From Nitrospira sp. (GTDB taxonomy: Bacteria; Nitrospirota; Nitrospiria; Nitrospirales; UBA8639): a stretch of DNA of 64,000 nucleotides. The stretch's first letter is position 1. Each line of letters begins with the position of its first letter. The translations under genes were made by a program, and so were the position numbers. Below, piece by piece: positions 35,205-44,712 of this stretch. Below the pieces are notes generated by a model, which saw only the letters and a list, made by a program, of their open reading frames with translations, did no database searches and had not been told where the DNA came from. The stretch covers positions 1,498,001-1,562,000 of the forward strand of contig CP058931.1 in assembly GCA_024760505.1 (NCBI GenBank), given 5' to 3'.

Positions 35205-36051
35205 GAAGCCCCATCAAAATTCCTCCTAAAATAAGAACCCCAATCCAGATATGTTGTTTGAATAAAAGCAAGGCTTTCTCCCCTGAAATCTTTGAGCGGA
35301 GAAGAAGAACTTGATAGCCCAATATGACAGCTACTCCCACTAAGGTGAAAGAATATTCAACTCCCAGATGATTGATCCTGGCTACCAAGGCCAAGCACCC
35401 AAGCATAAACAAAGCGGCAATTCCCACCCCAAGCCAGGTGAAGGATCCAAAAAGAATGGCGGTGGATTTGACTCCAATCCTTTGGTCATCATCCTTATCC
35501 TGTATGGCGTAAATCGTATCGTAGACCATCGCCCAACATACCGTTGCTGCAAAAAGAACCCAGGTCGACAGGTCCAATTCGTTGCGAACAGCTGCCCACG
35601 CCAAGACGCCACCCCATCCAAATGCTAACCCCAAAACAAATTGGGGAACATGGATGAAACGCTTGCAGAAGGGGTATCCCCCAGCAAGCAGCAATGCCAC
35701 AGGACTCAAAAAAAGCGTTAGGGGATTCAAGAACAATAACAAGATGGCTGCTAGCCCAAGCAAGACGGCCAGAAATGCTACTGCTTGGGAAGGCGTTAAT
35801 TGGCCGGAGGCGAGGGGGCGATGTCGTGTTCGTTGGACTTCCCGATCGAATGACCGGTCTGCCAGATCATTCATAATTACTCCCGCACTTCGCATGAGGA
35901 ATGATCCAAAAATAAAAATCAAAAGAAGTTTAAGGCTGGGCCAACCTTCAGAAGCCAGAACCAGGGACCAAAGTGTGGGGAAGAGTAAAAGTAGAGTCCC
36001 TGTTTGATTGAACAACCGGATTAGATTGGCAAAGGCAACGGAAGAAGGCAT
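35200..36051 (-). CDS. ubiA: UbiA-family prenyltransferase (4-hydroxybenzoate type)
   Basis: Integral membrane aromatic prenyltransferase, 283 residues with about eight spans. The two aspartate motifs are intact: NDLADRSFDREVQRTRHRPLA and YAIQDKDDDQRIGVKSTAIL. The second matches 4-hydroxybenzoate prenyltransferase closely. In organisms using menaquinone through futalosine a homologue (MqnP) has a similar form, so the substrate is open. The ATG at 36049-36051 is the natural start. It is downstream of, and on the same strand as, the DUF2914 gene. Confidence 0.85.
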   Translation of the reverse strand: MPSSVAFANLIRLFNQTGTLLLLFPTLWSLVLASEGWPSLKLLLIFIFGSFLMRSAGVIMNDLADRSFDREVQRTRHRPLASGQLTPSQAVAFLAVLLGLAAILLLFLNPLTLFLSPVALLLAGGYPFCKRFIHVPQFVLGLAFGWGGVLAWAAVRNELDLSTWVLFAATVCWAMVYDTIYAIQDKDDDQRIGVKSTAILFGSFTWLGVGIAALFMLGCLALVARINHLGVEYSFTLVGVAVILGYQVLLLRSKISGEKALLLFKQHIWIGVLILGGILMGLR

Positions 36052-36132
36052 AGACCGTATGCAGGGATGATTAAAAGAATAAGTAAAACATATGGCGTGA
36101 CATGAGAATGGCTTAACCCGCCTGATCAGAGC

Positions 36133-36198
36133 AAATAACCCCTGAGTTCTGGTTCATGCCAATGTGAATCCGACTCAGGAAGCCCTACAGGGTTATTT
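36133..36198. repeat. Long interrupted inverted repeat between DUF2914 gene and ubiA
   Basis: AAATAACC (36133-36140) pairs with GGTTATTT (36191-36198), and CCTGAGT (36141-36147) with ACTCAGG (36173-36179), leaving an 11-base bulge. It overlaps the end of the DUF2914 gene. It has no T-run on the minus strand, so it may be a 3' stabiliser or weak terminator. Confidence 0.4.
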
Positions 36199-36678
36199 CA
36201 CCGTAAATCGTGCGATACAGAGGATTCGATCCGGTTCTTTCGAAGGGGCAACCACGATCATCCATTCGCCGGTATGTAAATCCGGATGTAGTGATTTCAT
36301 GCTCCACATGCGATAGCCTGGAGAAGGCCGAATCGGGATATCCACTTCTGAAATTTTTGTCCATGTTCCGTCGGTTTTGTGATGCCAACTGTGACGAATC
36401 TTTCCTGTTGAGGTTGCTTCGATTTTGGTCCAAAATATGACTTGGGAGGTTTTTGAAGTTTGAACCACTGGAATGGCCGCTTGCCCGTTTTTATCTTTTT
36501 CGCAATAGGCCGAAGGCAGGAATATTCCCTCTGGGTTTCTCTTGTTCACTTCTTTGGATAACACAACAGCCTTAACAAGAAAGTCAGCCTGTGCCAATAG
36601 AGGTGTACCTGCCAAACCGATCAAGAGCCCGATTCCCCAAAATATGTGTTTTGCTCGATCACCCACTTCTGCCCTCAT
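36193..36678 (-). CDS. Exported DUF2914-type protein
   Basis: 161 residues with an N-terminal signal helix (IFWGIGLLIGLAGTPLLAQA) and a beta-rich domain resembling DUF2914: SQVIFWTKIEATSTGKIRHSW, then WSMKSLHPDLHTGEWMIVV. Function unknown; such domains occur in proteins of the bacterial envelope. A TTGACA-like -35 is present about 55 bases upstream on the minus strand (36730-36735), but no clear -10. The ribosome-binding site for this ATG is weak, so the true start could be a few codons in. Confidence 0.75.
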   Translation of the reverse strand: MRAEVGDRAKHIFWGIGLLIGLAGTPLLAQADFLVKAVVLSKEVNKRNPEGIFLPSAYCEKDKNGQAAIPVVQTSKTSQVIFWTKIEATSTGKIRHSWHHKTDGTWTKISEVDIPIRPSPGYRMWSMKSLHPDLHTGEWMIVVAPSKEPDRILCIARFTVK

Positions 36679-36930
36679 ATGGATCTTGAGACAACGTCAA
36701 CCCGAGAAACTAAAATATACCTGCGGCCTTGTCAATGGAGGGAGTGAGGAGAGGATAATGGGCGGAACCTACGAATGCTCGGCCAAAATCATCCATTTTT
36801 CGAAAAGAGCCAGAATCGTTGGAAGTTGACGTTACTAAGCGACGAAAGGTATAAACGACCACAAAGAAAACCTACCGAGCTTGTGTTCCAGTGTGTTCTG
36901 TCTTTCGCGATTTGATTCCTTCCAATGTGA

Positions 36931-37005
36931 GCCGGCGTAGCTCAGTGGTAGAGCAGCTGATTCGTAATCAGCAGGTCGGTGGTTCAATCCCACTCGCCGG
37001 CTCCA
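36931..37005 (+). tRNA. tRNA-Thr (anticodon CGT)
   Basis: Acceptor stem GCCGGCG (36931-36937) with CGCCGGC (36995-37001). Anticodon stem GCTGA/TCAGC with loop TTCGTAA; anticodon CGT at 36963-36965 reads ACG. T arm GGTGG-TTCAATC-CCACT is normal; CCA is encoded at 37003-37005. Confidence 0.95.
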
Positions 37006-37522
37006 GCCAATATCCTATCGGACAAGCTTTTAAAGTTATAGGTCCAAGAGACTCCGTTTTTTACTTCTTTCCCAGTGCGGGTTGGGAATTTGATCTGGAA
37101 GAATAGAGCCTCCATGGCTGCCATTTCTTTTCCGGTCCGAATCTAAATCGTTTGCAATTCTCCTTACCTTCCTTGGAAATTCAGTCTCTCTAGCTGGAGA
37201 AAATATTTCGATCCTGTATGTAATTTGAGTGTGGTGGCTCATGTCAGGTTCCTTAACAGATTTGTCGCCATGCAACTCTAACCAACCTGCTCTCAAAGCA
37301 TATGATCTCGCCCTACTGCCCGAGGTCGACTAGAGCCATCTGTCAACGGATTTAACACCTGGCATTTGTCGATCTGGGCTATCGCGGTGTTTCAACACTT
37401 CGATCACCCCTGTTCGTTTAAATTTTATGGAAATATTGGTTGTCTCGTGAATTCCGAAAGAGAGGCACATGGCTTGCTAAACCGAAGCTGAGAACAGGAA
37501 CACTTATTATTTGAGGGACATT
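37006..37522 (+). other. Non-coding gap after tRNA-Thr
   Basis: About 517 bases after the tRNA. There is no gene I can support, no integrase, and no direct repeat of the tRNA 3' end that would mark an inserted element. A GAGGGA ribosome-binding site at its end belongs to the following small gene. Confidence 0.5.
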
Positions 37523-37669
37523 ATGAAAATCTGTGAAAAATGTCAGGGATCAATGGTGCTAGAACGCGCTGTGGATTTGGAGGTTGGATTAAGTCTGTTG
37601 TATTTTGCTTGTTTAAATTGTGGAAAACGCATTCAGGCCGAAAAAGAACCGCGCCCTTTAGTACATTAA
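37523..37669 (+). CDS. 48-residue zinc-ribbon protein
   Basis: Too short for standard length filters but convincing: ATG with GAGGGA upstream, then MKICEKCQGSMVLER, a hydrophobic turn, CLNCGKRIQ and a basic tail. Two CXXC pairs (Cys4, Cys7 and a second pair near residues 33-36) form the knuckles of a zinc ribbon. Similar tiny proteins bind zinc and act as RNA- or protein-binding partners. It is followed after 35 bases by another small gene, so the two may be co-transcribed. Confidence 0.7.
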   Translation: MKICEKCQGSMVLERAVDLEVGLSLLYFACLNCGKRIQAEKEPRPLVH

Positions 37670-37704
37670 TGATTGTTATTTGTAACCATGAATACGGAGG
37701 AGTT

Positions 37705-37953
37705 ATGCAAAAGCAGAATCGACCATTGACTTATGATGAACGGAAGGCGGCCGAAGCAGCATTTCGAGGGGAACCGTTCGACCCGCAATTGTCCGAATCT
37801 GCAAGAAGGGTATATCTAGGGATTTCCTCCGCAATGGCGAATAAACGTAATGAGGCGTTCCAGGATTATGATCTTACGCAAACGACCGTTTCGGCCAAAT
37901 GCGGGTCAACAGAATCGCAGAATCGATCGAGAGCAAAATCTTCCTTATGGTAA
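37705..37953 (+). CDS. 82-residue uncharacterised protein
   Basis: Starts at ATG 37705 with CGGAGGAG directly upstream; the frame is open further 5' but that part overlaps the zinc-ribbon gene and is not protein-like. The N-terminal half (AAEAAFRGEPFDPQLSESAR) recalls a small protein family I associate with Nitrospira genomes, present in several copies. The C terminus is Ser/Thr/Arg rich. No domain or function is identified. Confidence 0.65.
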   Translation: MQKQNRPLTYDERKAAEAAFRGEPFDPQLSESARRVYLGISSAMANKRNEAFQDYDLTQTTVSAKCGSTESQNRSRAKSSLW

Positions 37954-37971
37954 TCCCAGTCCACTCTTCTA

Positions 37972-37998
37972 AGGACAACCCGGTTCTCGGGTTGTCCT
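37972..37998 (+). terminator. Strong hairpin after the small-gene pair
   Basis: Eleven-pair perfect stem AGGACAACCCG (37972-37982) and CGGGTTGTCCT (37988-37998) with loop GTTCT, 19 bases after the stop codon. No T-run follows, so it may act as a structural or Rho-assisted end. Confidence 0.55.
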
Positions 37999-38230
37999 CC
38001 GCCATCCCTTTCCATTAGCGCTCGACAGCGCATTATTCCTCATTTACAATAATTTTTTGGTTACGGGATCTCCTTAGCGTTGAGCTTAGTCGAAGAGATT
38101 GTATCTGCATGGTGGAGTGGATTATGCCAAAGAATGTTCGAATGCCTTCCTAGTACTGGATCCGGTTTTTTTACCAATTTTTGTGGTGAGGTATAATCAT
38201 CATATTGTTATTACGCTACTCAACCCATTT

Positions 38231-39991
38231 ATGAAATTGTCAATCAATACAAATAGTTTATGGGCTCGACTTCCACAGAATACAGGAGCCATTCAGGGGT
38301 TGGTGCTTTTTATGATTCTTTTTGCCGGGACCTGGATGTTTGCCTATGCGGAGGGAATGAAGGCGGAGGAGGAGGTGATCAATCAAGCAAAGGCCGCGTG
38401 GATGAAAGGATCCGCTAATCAAGCCTTAGATATTCTTGACCAGGAAATTCCCCATTTTCCCCAAAATACAAATTTCCAAAAGCTTCGAGGAAACATTCTG
38501 ACGACAATCCGTCGGAATCAGGAAGCCTTAGAGGTCTACGATGCCATACTGGAACGTGAGCCCGATGCGTTGGGAGTTCGTTGGGCAAAATGGAGTGTAT
38601 TGATTCGGATAGGAGAGGGAGATTTGGCCATTTCCGAGCTTAGGGGTATTGCCAAACGATCCTCTCATAACCCTCTGGTTCATCTGCGTTTAGCACAAGA
38701 ACTTCGCAAACTTGATCGTTTAGAGGAGTCAGTTGAATCATATCGCCAAGCGGTCCTCCTGGCTCCGGATATGCCGGGATGGCGATTGTCTTTAGGCCGC
38801 GCGCTTTTTGATGTTTTGGATTATGAAGGGGCCAGAAAAGAAGTGGAAGGGGTATTGCAAAATGTCCCAAAAGGCTCTCCGGTCGAAGCCGCTGCTCGCA
38901 ATTTGTTAATGGTGGTGTATGGGGCTACAAAAGAGAGGGGACGACGATTTCAACCCATTTTTACCCCGGAGGGCACTGGGGCAGATCTTAAGCAATGGGC
39001 GTTGATCCGGAATAAGGCCTGGGAACTCTTTACGGCTGGCAAGTATGAGGAAGCCGAGCCGGTATTTCGAGAAGTTCTTATCCTCAAACCTTCCGATCAA
39101 CGAGCGGCTTATGAACTCGGTCAGACTTTAATGGAATTGAATCGCTATCAGGAAGCCATCGATTTTCTCCAAAAGGGGATTGATCAGGGTGCGTCCAATG
39201 AGGTGTATTTGGACTCTATTTTTCGTATTGGTCAGTGCCTGGTGGAATTGGAACGATGGCCTGAAGCGTTGATGCATTTTGAATTACTTCACGAGTTAGG
39301 CTCTGCACCAAGAGTTGCGTCTGAGGAGAGCCAGGAAAGTACCGATGATGCGCCAATCGTTGCCGGGGCACCGGTTCTCGATATGCAAAAGGTGGCACAA
39401 TGGTTGGAGAAGGTTCGGACGCATCTTCCCAGTCCCCCAAAGTCTACAGTAGTTCCCAGTCCAGTCAGCCCTGATCCCGTCATCCCCGATACGCCGCCGG
39501 TTCAAGCTGAGGAATTACCAACAAGAAGCCTAGAGGGTTTGGAACCGGTTCATTCCCGAGCATCCCTAATGGGGCGTGACGCGGATTTCAGTTGGTTCCG
39601 ATTCGCCATTCCCGCAGAAATGGTGATGCGTGATGACCTGCTTATGGGGTCCCATGAATTTATTCCCATTGATCCAGGAGACACGTTTTCCGTCACTCAA
39701 CCAGAAATATATGTAGTGTTTAACTTAGTCACACCTTCTTACGATGAAATTCCCTTAACGGCCAAATGCTTTCTTGAAAAGTCTGAGATTTCGTCCAATC
39801 AGGTCGCGTTAGTCCAGGATCGGGTCATCATGAGCATGAATGATCAATCCGGATACTTTCGGTTTAAAATTTCACCGGAAGGAGGCTGGAAACCCGGACT
39901 CTATCGTTGTGGTTTATTTGTGGGAGACGAGGCATCGGCTTATAACGTAGCTGATGATGTGAGATTTCGAATTGTTGCCTCCTCAGATTAG
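38231..39991 (+). CDS. Exported TPR protein with C-terminal beta domain
   Basis: 586 residues from ATG 38231. The signal helix (GLVLFMILFAGTWMFAYA) is about 30 residues in; the open frame extends 44 codons upstream but is not signal-like. TPR repeats fill residues 50-370 (for example ALEVYDAILEREPDALGVRWAKW). A Pro/Glu-rich linker follows, then a C-terminal beta-rich domain (about 460-580, SVTQPEIYVVFNLVTPS) which looks like a sandwich fold seen in DUF2914-type proteins. It is probably a periplasmic scaffold. No partner gene is adjacent. Confidence 0.75.
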   Translation: MKLSINTNSLWARLPQNTGAIQGLVLFMILFAGTWMFAYAEGMKAEEEVINQAKAAWMKGSANQALDILDQEIPHFPQNTNFQKLRGNILTTIRRNQEALEVYDAILEREPDALGVRWAKWSVLIRIGEGDLAISELRGIAKRSSHNPLVHLRLAQELRKLDRLEESVESYRQAVLLAPDMPGWRLSLGRALFDVLDYEGARKEVEGVLQNVPKGSPVEAAARNLLMVVYGATKERGRRFQPIFTPEGTGADLKQWALIRNKAWELFTAGKYEEAEPVFREVLILKPSDQRAAYELGQTLMELNRYQEAIDFLQKGIDQGASNEVYLDSIFRIGQCLVELERWPEALMHFELLHELGSAPRVASEESQESTDDAPIVAGAPVLDMQKVAQWLEKVRTHLPSPPKSTVVPSPVSPDPVIPDTPPVQAEELPTRSLEGLEPVHSRASLMGRDADFSWFRFAIPAEMVMRDDLLMGSHEFIPIDPGDTFSVTQPEIYVVFNLVTPSYDEIPLTAKCFLEKSEISSNQVALVQDRVIMSMNDQSGYFRFKISPEGGWKPGLYRCGLFVGDEASAYNVADDVRFRIVASSD

Positions 39992-40972
39992 GCAGGAGTA
40001 TTAGATAGAGCATTCGAAGGACAAATGATCTCGTTCTTTTTGAAGCGTGTGTGGGTTTGCGGGCTATTCCTTTTTGTCCTTCATCAATATTTTGGCCCCA
40101 TTCCAAATCCTTTTCTGCTACCTGAATGTTCTCGCAAACCCCACTTCTCCATTTGAAATATCTCCGATTAACCGACAAGGGCCCGTACCTATATGGTAGC
40201 TTCTGTCCCCCATTTGCCCCCACCGCAAAACGATTTATTCGTTCAGGCGAATAATCAGGGCGATCAGTGGACAGTTAATGGGATTCAGTGTTCTTGCTTT
40301 CTTTCCTCGCCCTTAGGGCACAATCTGTTTACCCTCATAAGGATAAAGCTTCCCTTTTCACCAATACGGCTCCGGCTTTTGTGTAGCAGTATAGTGCTTC
40401 GATCGCATCAATGGATTGGCGTTGGATGGAGACGCCCGCCAAAAGTCGTTGGGAAAGTCTTATACCCGTCTTAAGGCCAAATTATTGCAAATGAGCAATT
40501 CGGTTTCGGCCCAAGAAAAAAAGGTCCTGAATCCAGAAGTTCAATGGAACCTCGGCGTACGCGGAATATGTCCACCTAGGATGAGAGTGACTGCATGAAT
40601 GGTGAGTAACTGATAGGTAATTGGATTGGAAGGGGATAAAAATGAGCTGGCATAAAGAAGGGGGATATCGATCAGAAAAGGAAGTATTTCCAGTAAACAG
40701 GCGAAGCGGTCCTTGGGTTTGACGGCCTACCAAAGTAGAAGAAGCACTAATCCCATTATCCAAAAACCTCACATTTAGATTTAGGCATAGTTCTTTAGGA
40801 TACGGAAAACGCCTTCGGTCCGTGTAGTCGGAAGATTGTGACGCAATAAACTCTATTTTATTGTTATTTGCGGGTACTGTTCAGGTCCTTCTTGGTCAGT
40901 CATTTTTTGTCTCTGTGTGCCCATGAGTTAGCTGAAGATGAAGTCAATTGGGAGCAGGTTTACTGACTGGTA
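39992..40972 (+). other. Long gap between TPR gene and acyltransferase fusion
   Basis: About 980 bases. It contains several short open frames on both strands but none has a good combination of start, ribosome-binding site and protein-like content. The longest candidate is a 43-codon hydrophobic frame at 40025-40156. No RNA gene is recognised. Confidence 0.45.
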
Positions 40973-43900
40973 TTAAGGAAGTTGTGCCTTTGATAATTTT
41001 TCCAGTGCCAGTTGTTTTAAGGTGCGCAAGTCCAACTTTCCCGTTCCCAATACAGGGAGGTGATCTACTTTGATAAAATTGTCCCGTTTGGGAATGAACA
41101 GATTGGGCAATCCACTGGCCGAGACCTTTTCCAAGATCTCAGGAATGGCCGATTCTTCGAGGGTGTGTAAGACCACCAGTTGCTCTCCTTTTCGTTCATC
41201 GGGCACAGCGGTGACAGCAAAAACCATGGTTTCGGCGTTTGCGGCTTCCAATAAGGCCTTCTCAACTCGTCCGTGAGGAACCATCTCGCCACCGATTTTG
41301 GAAAACCGAGATAGGCGATCGGTAATCGTGATAAATCCATCCTCATCGAGTGCGGCAATATCTCCGGTAATGTACCATCCCTGTCGTATTACCTTGGCGG
41401 TTAAATCTTCACGGCCTAAATACCCATCCATTACGTTGGGTCCCTTGACTAACAGCATGCCAGGAGTGCCGACGGGCAATGGTTGCTCGGTATCAGGATC
41501 GACAATTCTGACGGACACTCCGGGAAGGGGCTGACCGACCGTTCCCCGCCGGGAGGCGGTTTGGAAAAACCCCGCCGCCCGAAAATCTGGACAGTTAAGA
41601 GCAATCACCGGAGCACATTCTGTGACCCCGTATCCCTCAATGGGTCGAATCCCAAATCGTTCTTCGAATGCGACCAGAAGCCGGTCTGGTAATTTTTCCG
41701 CGCCTGTCAGGACGATCCGCAGGGAACCGAATTGTTCTGGGGTGCAGCGGCGAAGGTACAATTGTAGGAATGTCGGGGTTGCTAGCAGGATGGTAATTCG
41801 ATGCTGGTGGATCAGGTCTCCAATGGGCCCGGCATCCAACGGAGAAGGATGATAGATCACGCTCGCTCCATGGATAACCGGAAACCACAGTGTGGCCAGA
41901 TATCCAAAAGAATGAAAAAACGGCAAAATACCTAAAACTCGGTCGTTCTGGTCCAGGTGCAGGACCTGGGCAATGCCTTCCACGTTTGAATCAAGGTTGA
42001 AATGACTCAGCAGGACGCCTTTGGGTTCTCCGGTGCTCCCGCTACTGAAAATGATTGTGGCGATATTATCGATAGAAGGATGTATTGTGGCTCCACAGAG
42101 ACGCTCCAACATCCGGATTGGAGCGAAGAGCGCTAACAACGCCGCGGTGAGCCGAGCCTGCAAATTAATCGTGTTTCGAATCTCCTCGATCCAGATGGGA
42201 GTGACGTTAATCGGCAATTCTAATTTGGCTTTTACTAAAAAGACCCGACTGGTGAGAACAGTCACGAGCCCAGCTTGTTTGGCGGCAGATTCCAACCCTT
42301 GCACGCCGACCGTGTAATTCAAATTGACGGTGGTTCTTCCAGAAAGAGTTGCGGCCACATTGGCAAGCGCTCCACCTACACTTGGCGGCAGCAGAATTCC
42401 CACCGTATGTTGCCCTTCCCAACGAGGTCTGAGTGCTCTTCCCAGGGCAATGGCGCCTGTTAGCGCCTGGAAGCAGGACACATGAGGTCGGGTTGCATCA
42501 CCAAATACAACACGAAGCGGGTGCTTGCGCATGGACCATACAAAACTATGATGGAGAGGGCGCCGGGTGGGTTTTCGTAAACGCCACGCGGCTTCTCCTA
42601 ATTCCTGAATGGCGTGCCGTACCTCTTCGGCAGATGTGGTTGAGGGGAGGGGTTCGCCAATAGAGAGCGTAATGGGATAGGGAAAGCGAGTAGGCCACTT
42701 TGCTAAAAAACGTCCGCCGATGAAACTGAAGATACTCCCCCAGACCCGGTCAAGGTTGATGGGAATAATGGGGACATCCCGACCTTTGACGATGCGGGTG
42801 AATCCCGACCGGAAGGGTAGGAGGTTACCGGTACGGGTAATTTGGCCTTCTGGAAAAATGCAGACCAGTTCGCCTCGATCGAGACTCTGTCCTGCTTGCC
42901 GTAACGCATGTAAAATTTCTCTGGGAGATCCGTTCGAGGAAATTGGAATGACCCCCATGATTTTGGCAAAGGGATGGAGCACGCGATGGTCATAGTAATG
43001 TTGGTCGACGAGAAATCGAATAGGGCGATCGGTGGTGGCGAGTAGGAGCAGTCCGTCAATGAACGAGACATGGTTAGGTACCAGAAGTGCCCCGCCTTCT
43101 TGCGGAATACGATCCCGCCCGGTGATGGTGAGTCGATAAATGGTGTGGGTGAACAAGACTAACATCAACCGGATAAACATTTCGGGGAGAACCCGAAGTG
43201 CCCAAATGGTTAGAGTCGCGCTCCCGATTCCTGATACGAGAAAGATATTGCTGGCGCTAAGCCCGATCTTTGAGAGGAATCCTGATCCCAGAGATCCCAA
43301 CAGGACTCCTCCAAAGACCAGGGTATTGGCAAAGGCAATCACGGCGCCTCGTCGATCAGCTGGGGATCGCCATTGAATGAGGGCGTTGAGCGGGACCACC
43401 ACAAATCCGCTGGCGAGGCCCAGACCCCCCATGGCCATGAGGGTTCCTCCTAACTGTGGCTCCCCAAACCCTAAGGCGAAAAGACTAGCGGTTATCCCCG
43501 TGCCTCCCAAGGGAAGGTAGCCTAATTCAACTTTGGCCGCTGAGAGTTTTCCGACCAACAGGGAGCCAATGCCTATTCCGACTCCGAAGGCTGCAAGGGG
43601 TAGCCCTGAAAGAGAATCAGATAATTGAAGGACGGCTTTTGCGTAGATCAACACATCTTGCCCAACCAAACTGGCCAACGTCCAAAATGCCATGGCCCCC
43701 ATGATGCCCAATTTCAAGACTCGATCTAACCGAAGGGCTTCAATGGCGGCCTTCCAGGTTTCTCGAACTCCCCCTTCAAGTCGAGCCCGTGGGACTGTGG
43801 GAATAAATAATGAAGCCCATAATCCTATTCCCGAGCACACCAAAAGCACTAATCCTGTTAGCCATGGAGATTGACCGGAAAGGTCCAGCAAGGGACCCGC

Positions 43901-44431
43901 CAATGCGGTCCCTGCAATGATGGCGATGAAGGTCCACATCTCGAGTTGACCATTTCCCCATGACAGGCGATGGTGAGGTAGGAGTTCAGGAAGAATCCCA
44001 TATTTGGAAGGACTAAAAATGGCACTTTGAGCACCCATTGCGGCTAGTACCAGGAGGGGGAGGACTCCACCAAGCGGATTCCAAAAAAGGGCAGCAGTCC
44101 CGGCTCCCATCAACAAGACTTCTACGGCTTTCATGACGACGATGACGGTTCGCTTACTGAACCGATCGGAAAAGACTCCGGCAAAGGCCGAAACCACCAT
44201 CAGGGGAAGGGTAAAGATGACAAAGGCTTGCGTAGTGGTCGTCTGGGAGGCTGCTTCAAAATCCGGCCCCGAGGCACCTACTGAGGCGGCGACTTGCTTA
44301 ATAGCCAGGAGGGCGACAATGAGTTTCCAGGCATTATCATTAAAGGCTCCAAAAAATTGCGCGACGAGCAGTCCGCGGAGAGCTGCGGATTGAGCTGCGG
44401 GTGGTGGGGAGGCTGAGGAAGATTCAGTCAC
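40973..44431 (-). CDS. aas: LplT-PlsC-acyl-ACP synthetase triple fusion (Aas-like)
   Basis: 1152 residues with three domains. Residues 1-410 are an MFS transporter related to lysophospholipid flippase LplT. About 430-600 is a PlsC acyltransferase with the NHVSFIDG (H-x4-D) motif near residue 454. About 630-1150 is an AMP-binding acyl-ACP/CoA synthetase with SSGSTGEPKG near 794-804 and TGDIAALDEDGF. Together they would bring lysophospholipids in and re-acylate them with fatty acids activated on ACP. In E. coli LplT and Aas are separate proteins; fusions exist in other phyla. It sits alone with a palindrome upstream. Confidence 0.9.
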   Translation of the reverse strand: MTESSSASPPPAAQSAALRGLLVAQFFGAFNDNAWKLIVALLAIKQVAASVGASGPDFEAASQTTTTQAFVIFTLPLMVVSAFAGVFSDRFSKRTVIVVMKAVEVLLMGAGTAALFWNPLGGVLPLLVLAAMGAQSAIFSPSKYGILPELLPHHRLSWGNGQLEMWTFIAIIAGTALAGPLLDLSGQSPWLTGLVLLVCSGIGLWASLFIPTVPRARLEGGVRETWKAAIEALRLDRVLKLGIMGAMAFWTLASLVGQDVLIYAKAVLQLSDSLSGLPLAAFGVGIGIGSLLVGKLSAAKVELGYLPLGGTGITASLFALGFGEPQLGGTLMAMGGLGLASGFVVVPLNALIQWRSPADRRGAVIAFANTLVFGGVLLGSLGSGFLSKIGLSASNIFLVSGIGSATLTIWALRVLPEMFIRLMLVLFTHTIYRLTITGRDRIPQEGGALLVPNHVSFIDGLLLLATTDRPIRFLVDQHYYDHRVLHPFAKIMGVIPISSNGSPREILHALRQAGQSLDRGELVCIFPEGQITRTGNLLPFRSGFTRIVKGRDVPIIPINLDRVWGSIFSFIGGRFLAKWPTRFPYPITLSIGEPLPSTTSAEEVRHAIQELGEAAWRLRKPTRRPLHHSFVWSMRKHPLRVVFGDATRPHVSCFQALTGAIALGRALRPRWEGQHTVGILLPPSVGGALANVAATLSGRTTVNLNYTVGVQGLESAAKQAGLVTVLTSRVFLVKAKLELPINVTPIWIEEIRNTINLQARLTAALLALFAPIRMLERLCGATIHPSIDNIATIIFSSGSTGEPKGVLLSHFNLDSNVEGIAQVLHLDQNDRVLGILPFFHSFGYLATLWFPVIHGASVIYHPSPLDAGPIGDLIHQHRITILLATPTFLQLYLRRCTPEQFGSLRIVLTGAEKLPDRLLVAFEERFGIRPIEGYGVTECAPVIALNCPDFRAAGFFQTASRRGTVGQPLPGVSVRIVDPDTEQPLPVGTPGMLLVKGPNVMDGYLGREDLTAKVIRQGWYITGDIAALDEDGFITITDRLSRFSKIGGEMVPHGRVEKALLEAANAETMVFAVTAVPDERKGEQLVVLHTLEESAIPEILEKVSASGLPNLFIPKRDNFIKVDHLPVLGTGKLDLRTLKQLALEKLSKAQLP

Positions 44432-44471
44432 GGGGATTACGAGGCGTGAGTATGGGTTTTTTCTTCTTTTA

Positions 44472-44487
44472 TCCTTGAATTCAAGGA
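44472..44487. promoter_or_regulatory. 16-base palindrome upstream of aas
   Basis: TCCTTGAATTCAAGGA is perfectly self-complementary and lies 41-56 bases before the aas start on the minus strand, a sensible place for an operator. The binding protein is unknown. Confidence 0.45.
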
Positions 44488-44690
44488 GATATTAAACAAA
44501 TACCTATCATAACGAAATTGAAACTATCTGTTGGTTGTTATCCTGAATTGGACTCAAAGGGTTGAAGAATCTGGGTGTACCCTGAGACCGAAAAGGTTGA
44601 ATGGTAGCATGGTTTGTATTATTTCCAAGTAAAAACAAGTCGAGACGGCTTTGAGAATTCAAAAGGGGTTAAGTTATTTTTTAGAAAGCG

Positions 44691-44712
44691 AGATAACTAA
44701 GTTGAGTTATCT
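44691..44712. repeat. Eight-pair inverted repeat
   Basis: AGATAACT (44691-44698) and AGTTATCT (44705-44712) with loop AAGTTG in the aas/kinase gap. Could be a terminator stem, but no T-run follows, or a binding site. Confidence 0.3.

Noticed and set aside
36542..36829. 95-codon plus-strand frame opposite the DUF2914 gene
   Set aside because: Overlaps a well-supported gene on the other strand and has no homology-like features.
36931..37522. Integrated element at tRNA-Thr
   Set aside because: No integrase, no duplicated tRNA 3' end and no change in gene style nearby.
40025..40156. 43-codon hydrophobic open frame after the TPR gene
   Set aside because: Signal-like N terminus but the rest lacks protein character, and the ribosome-binding site is weak.
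40482..40772. 96-codon minus-strand frame in the gap before aas
   Set aside because: No ribosome-binding site, and composition resembles reverse-strand noise.
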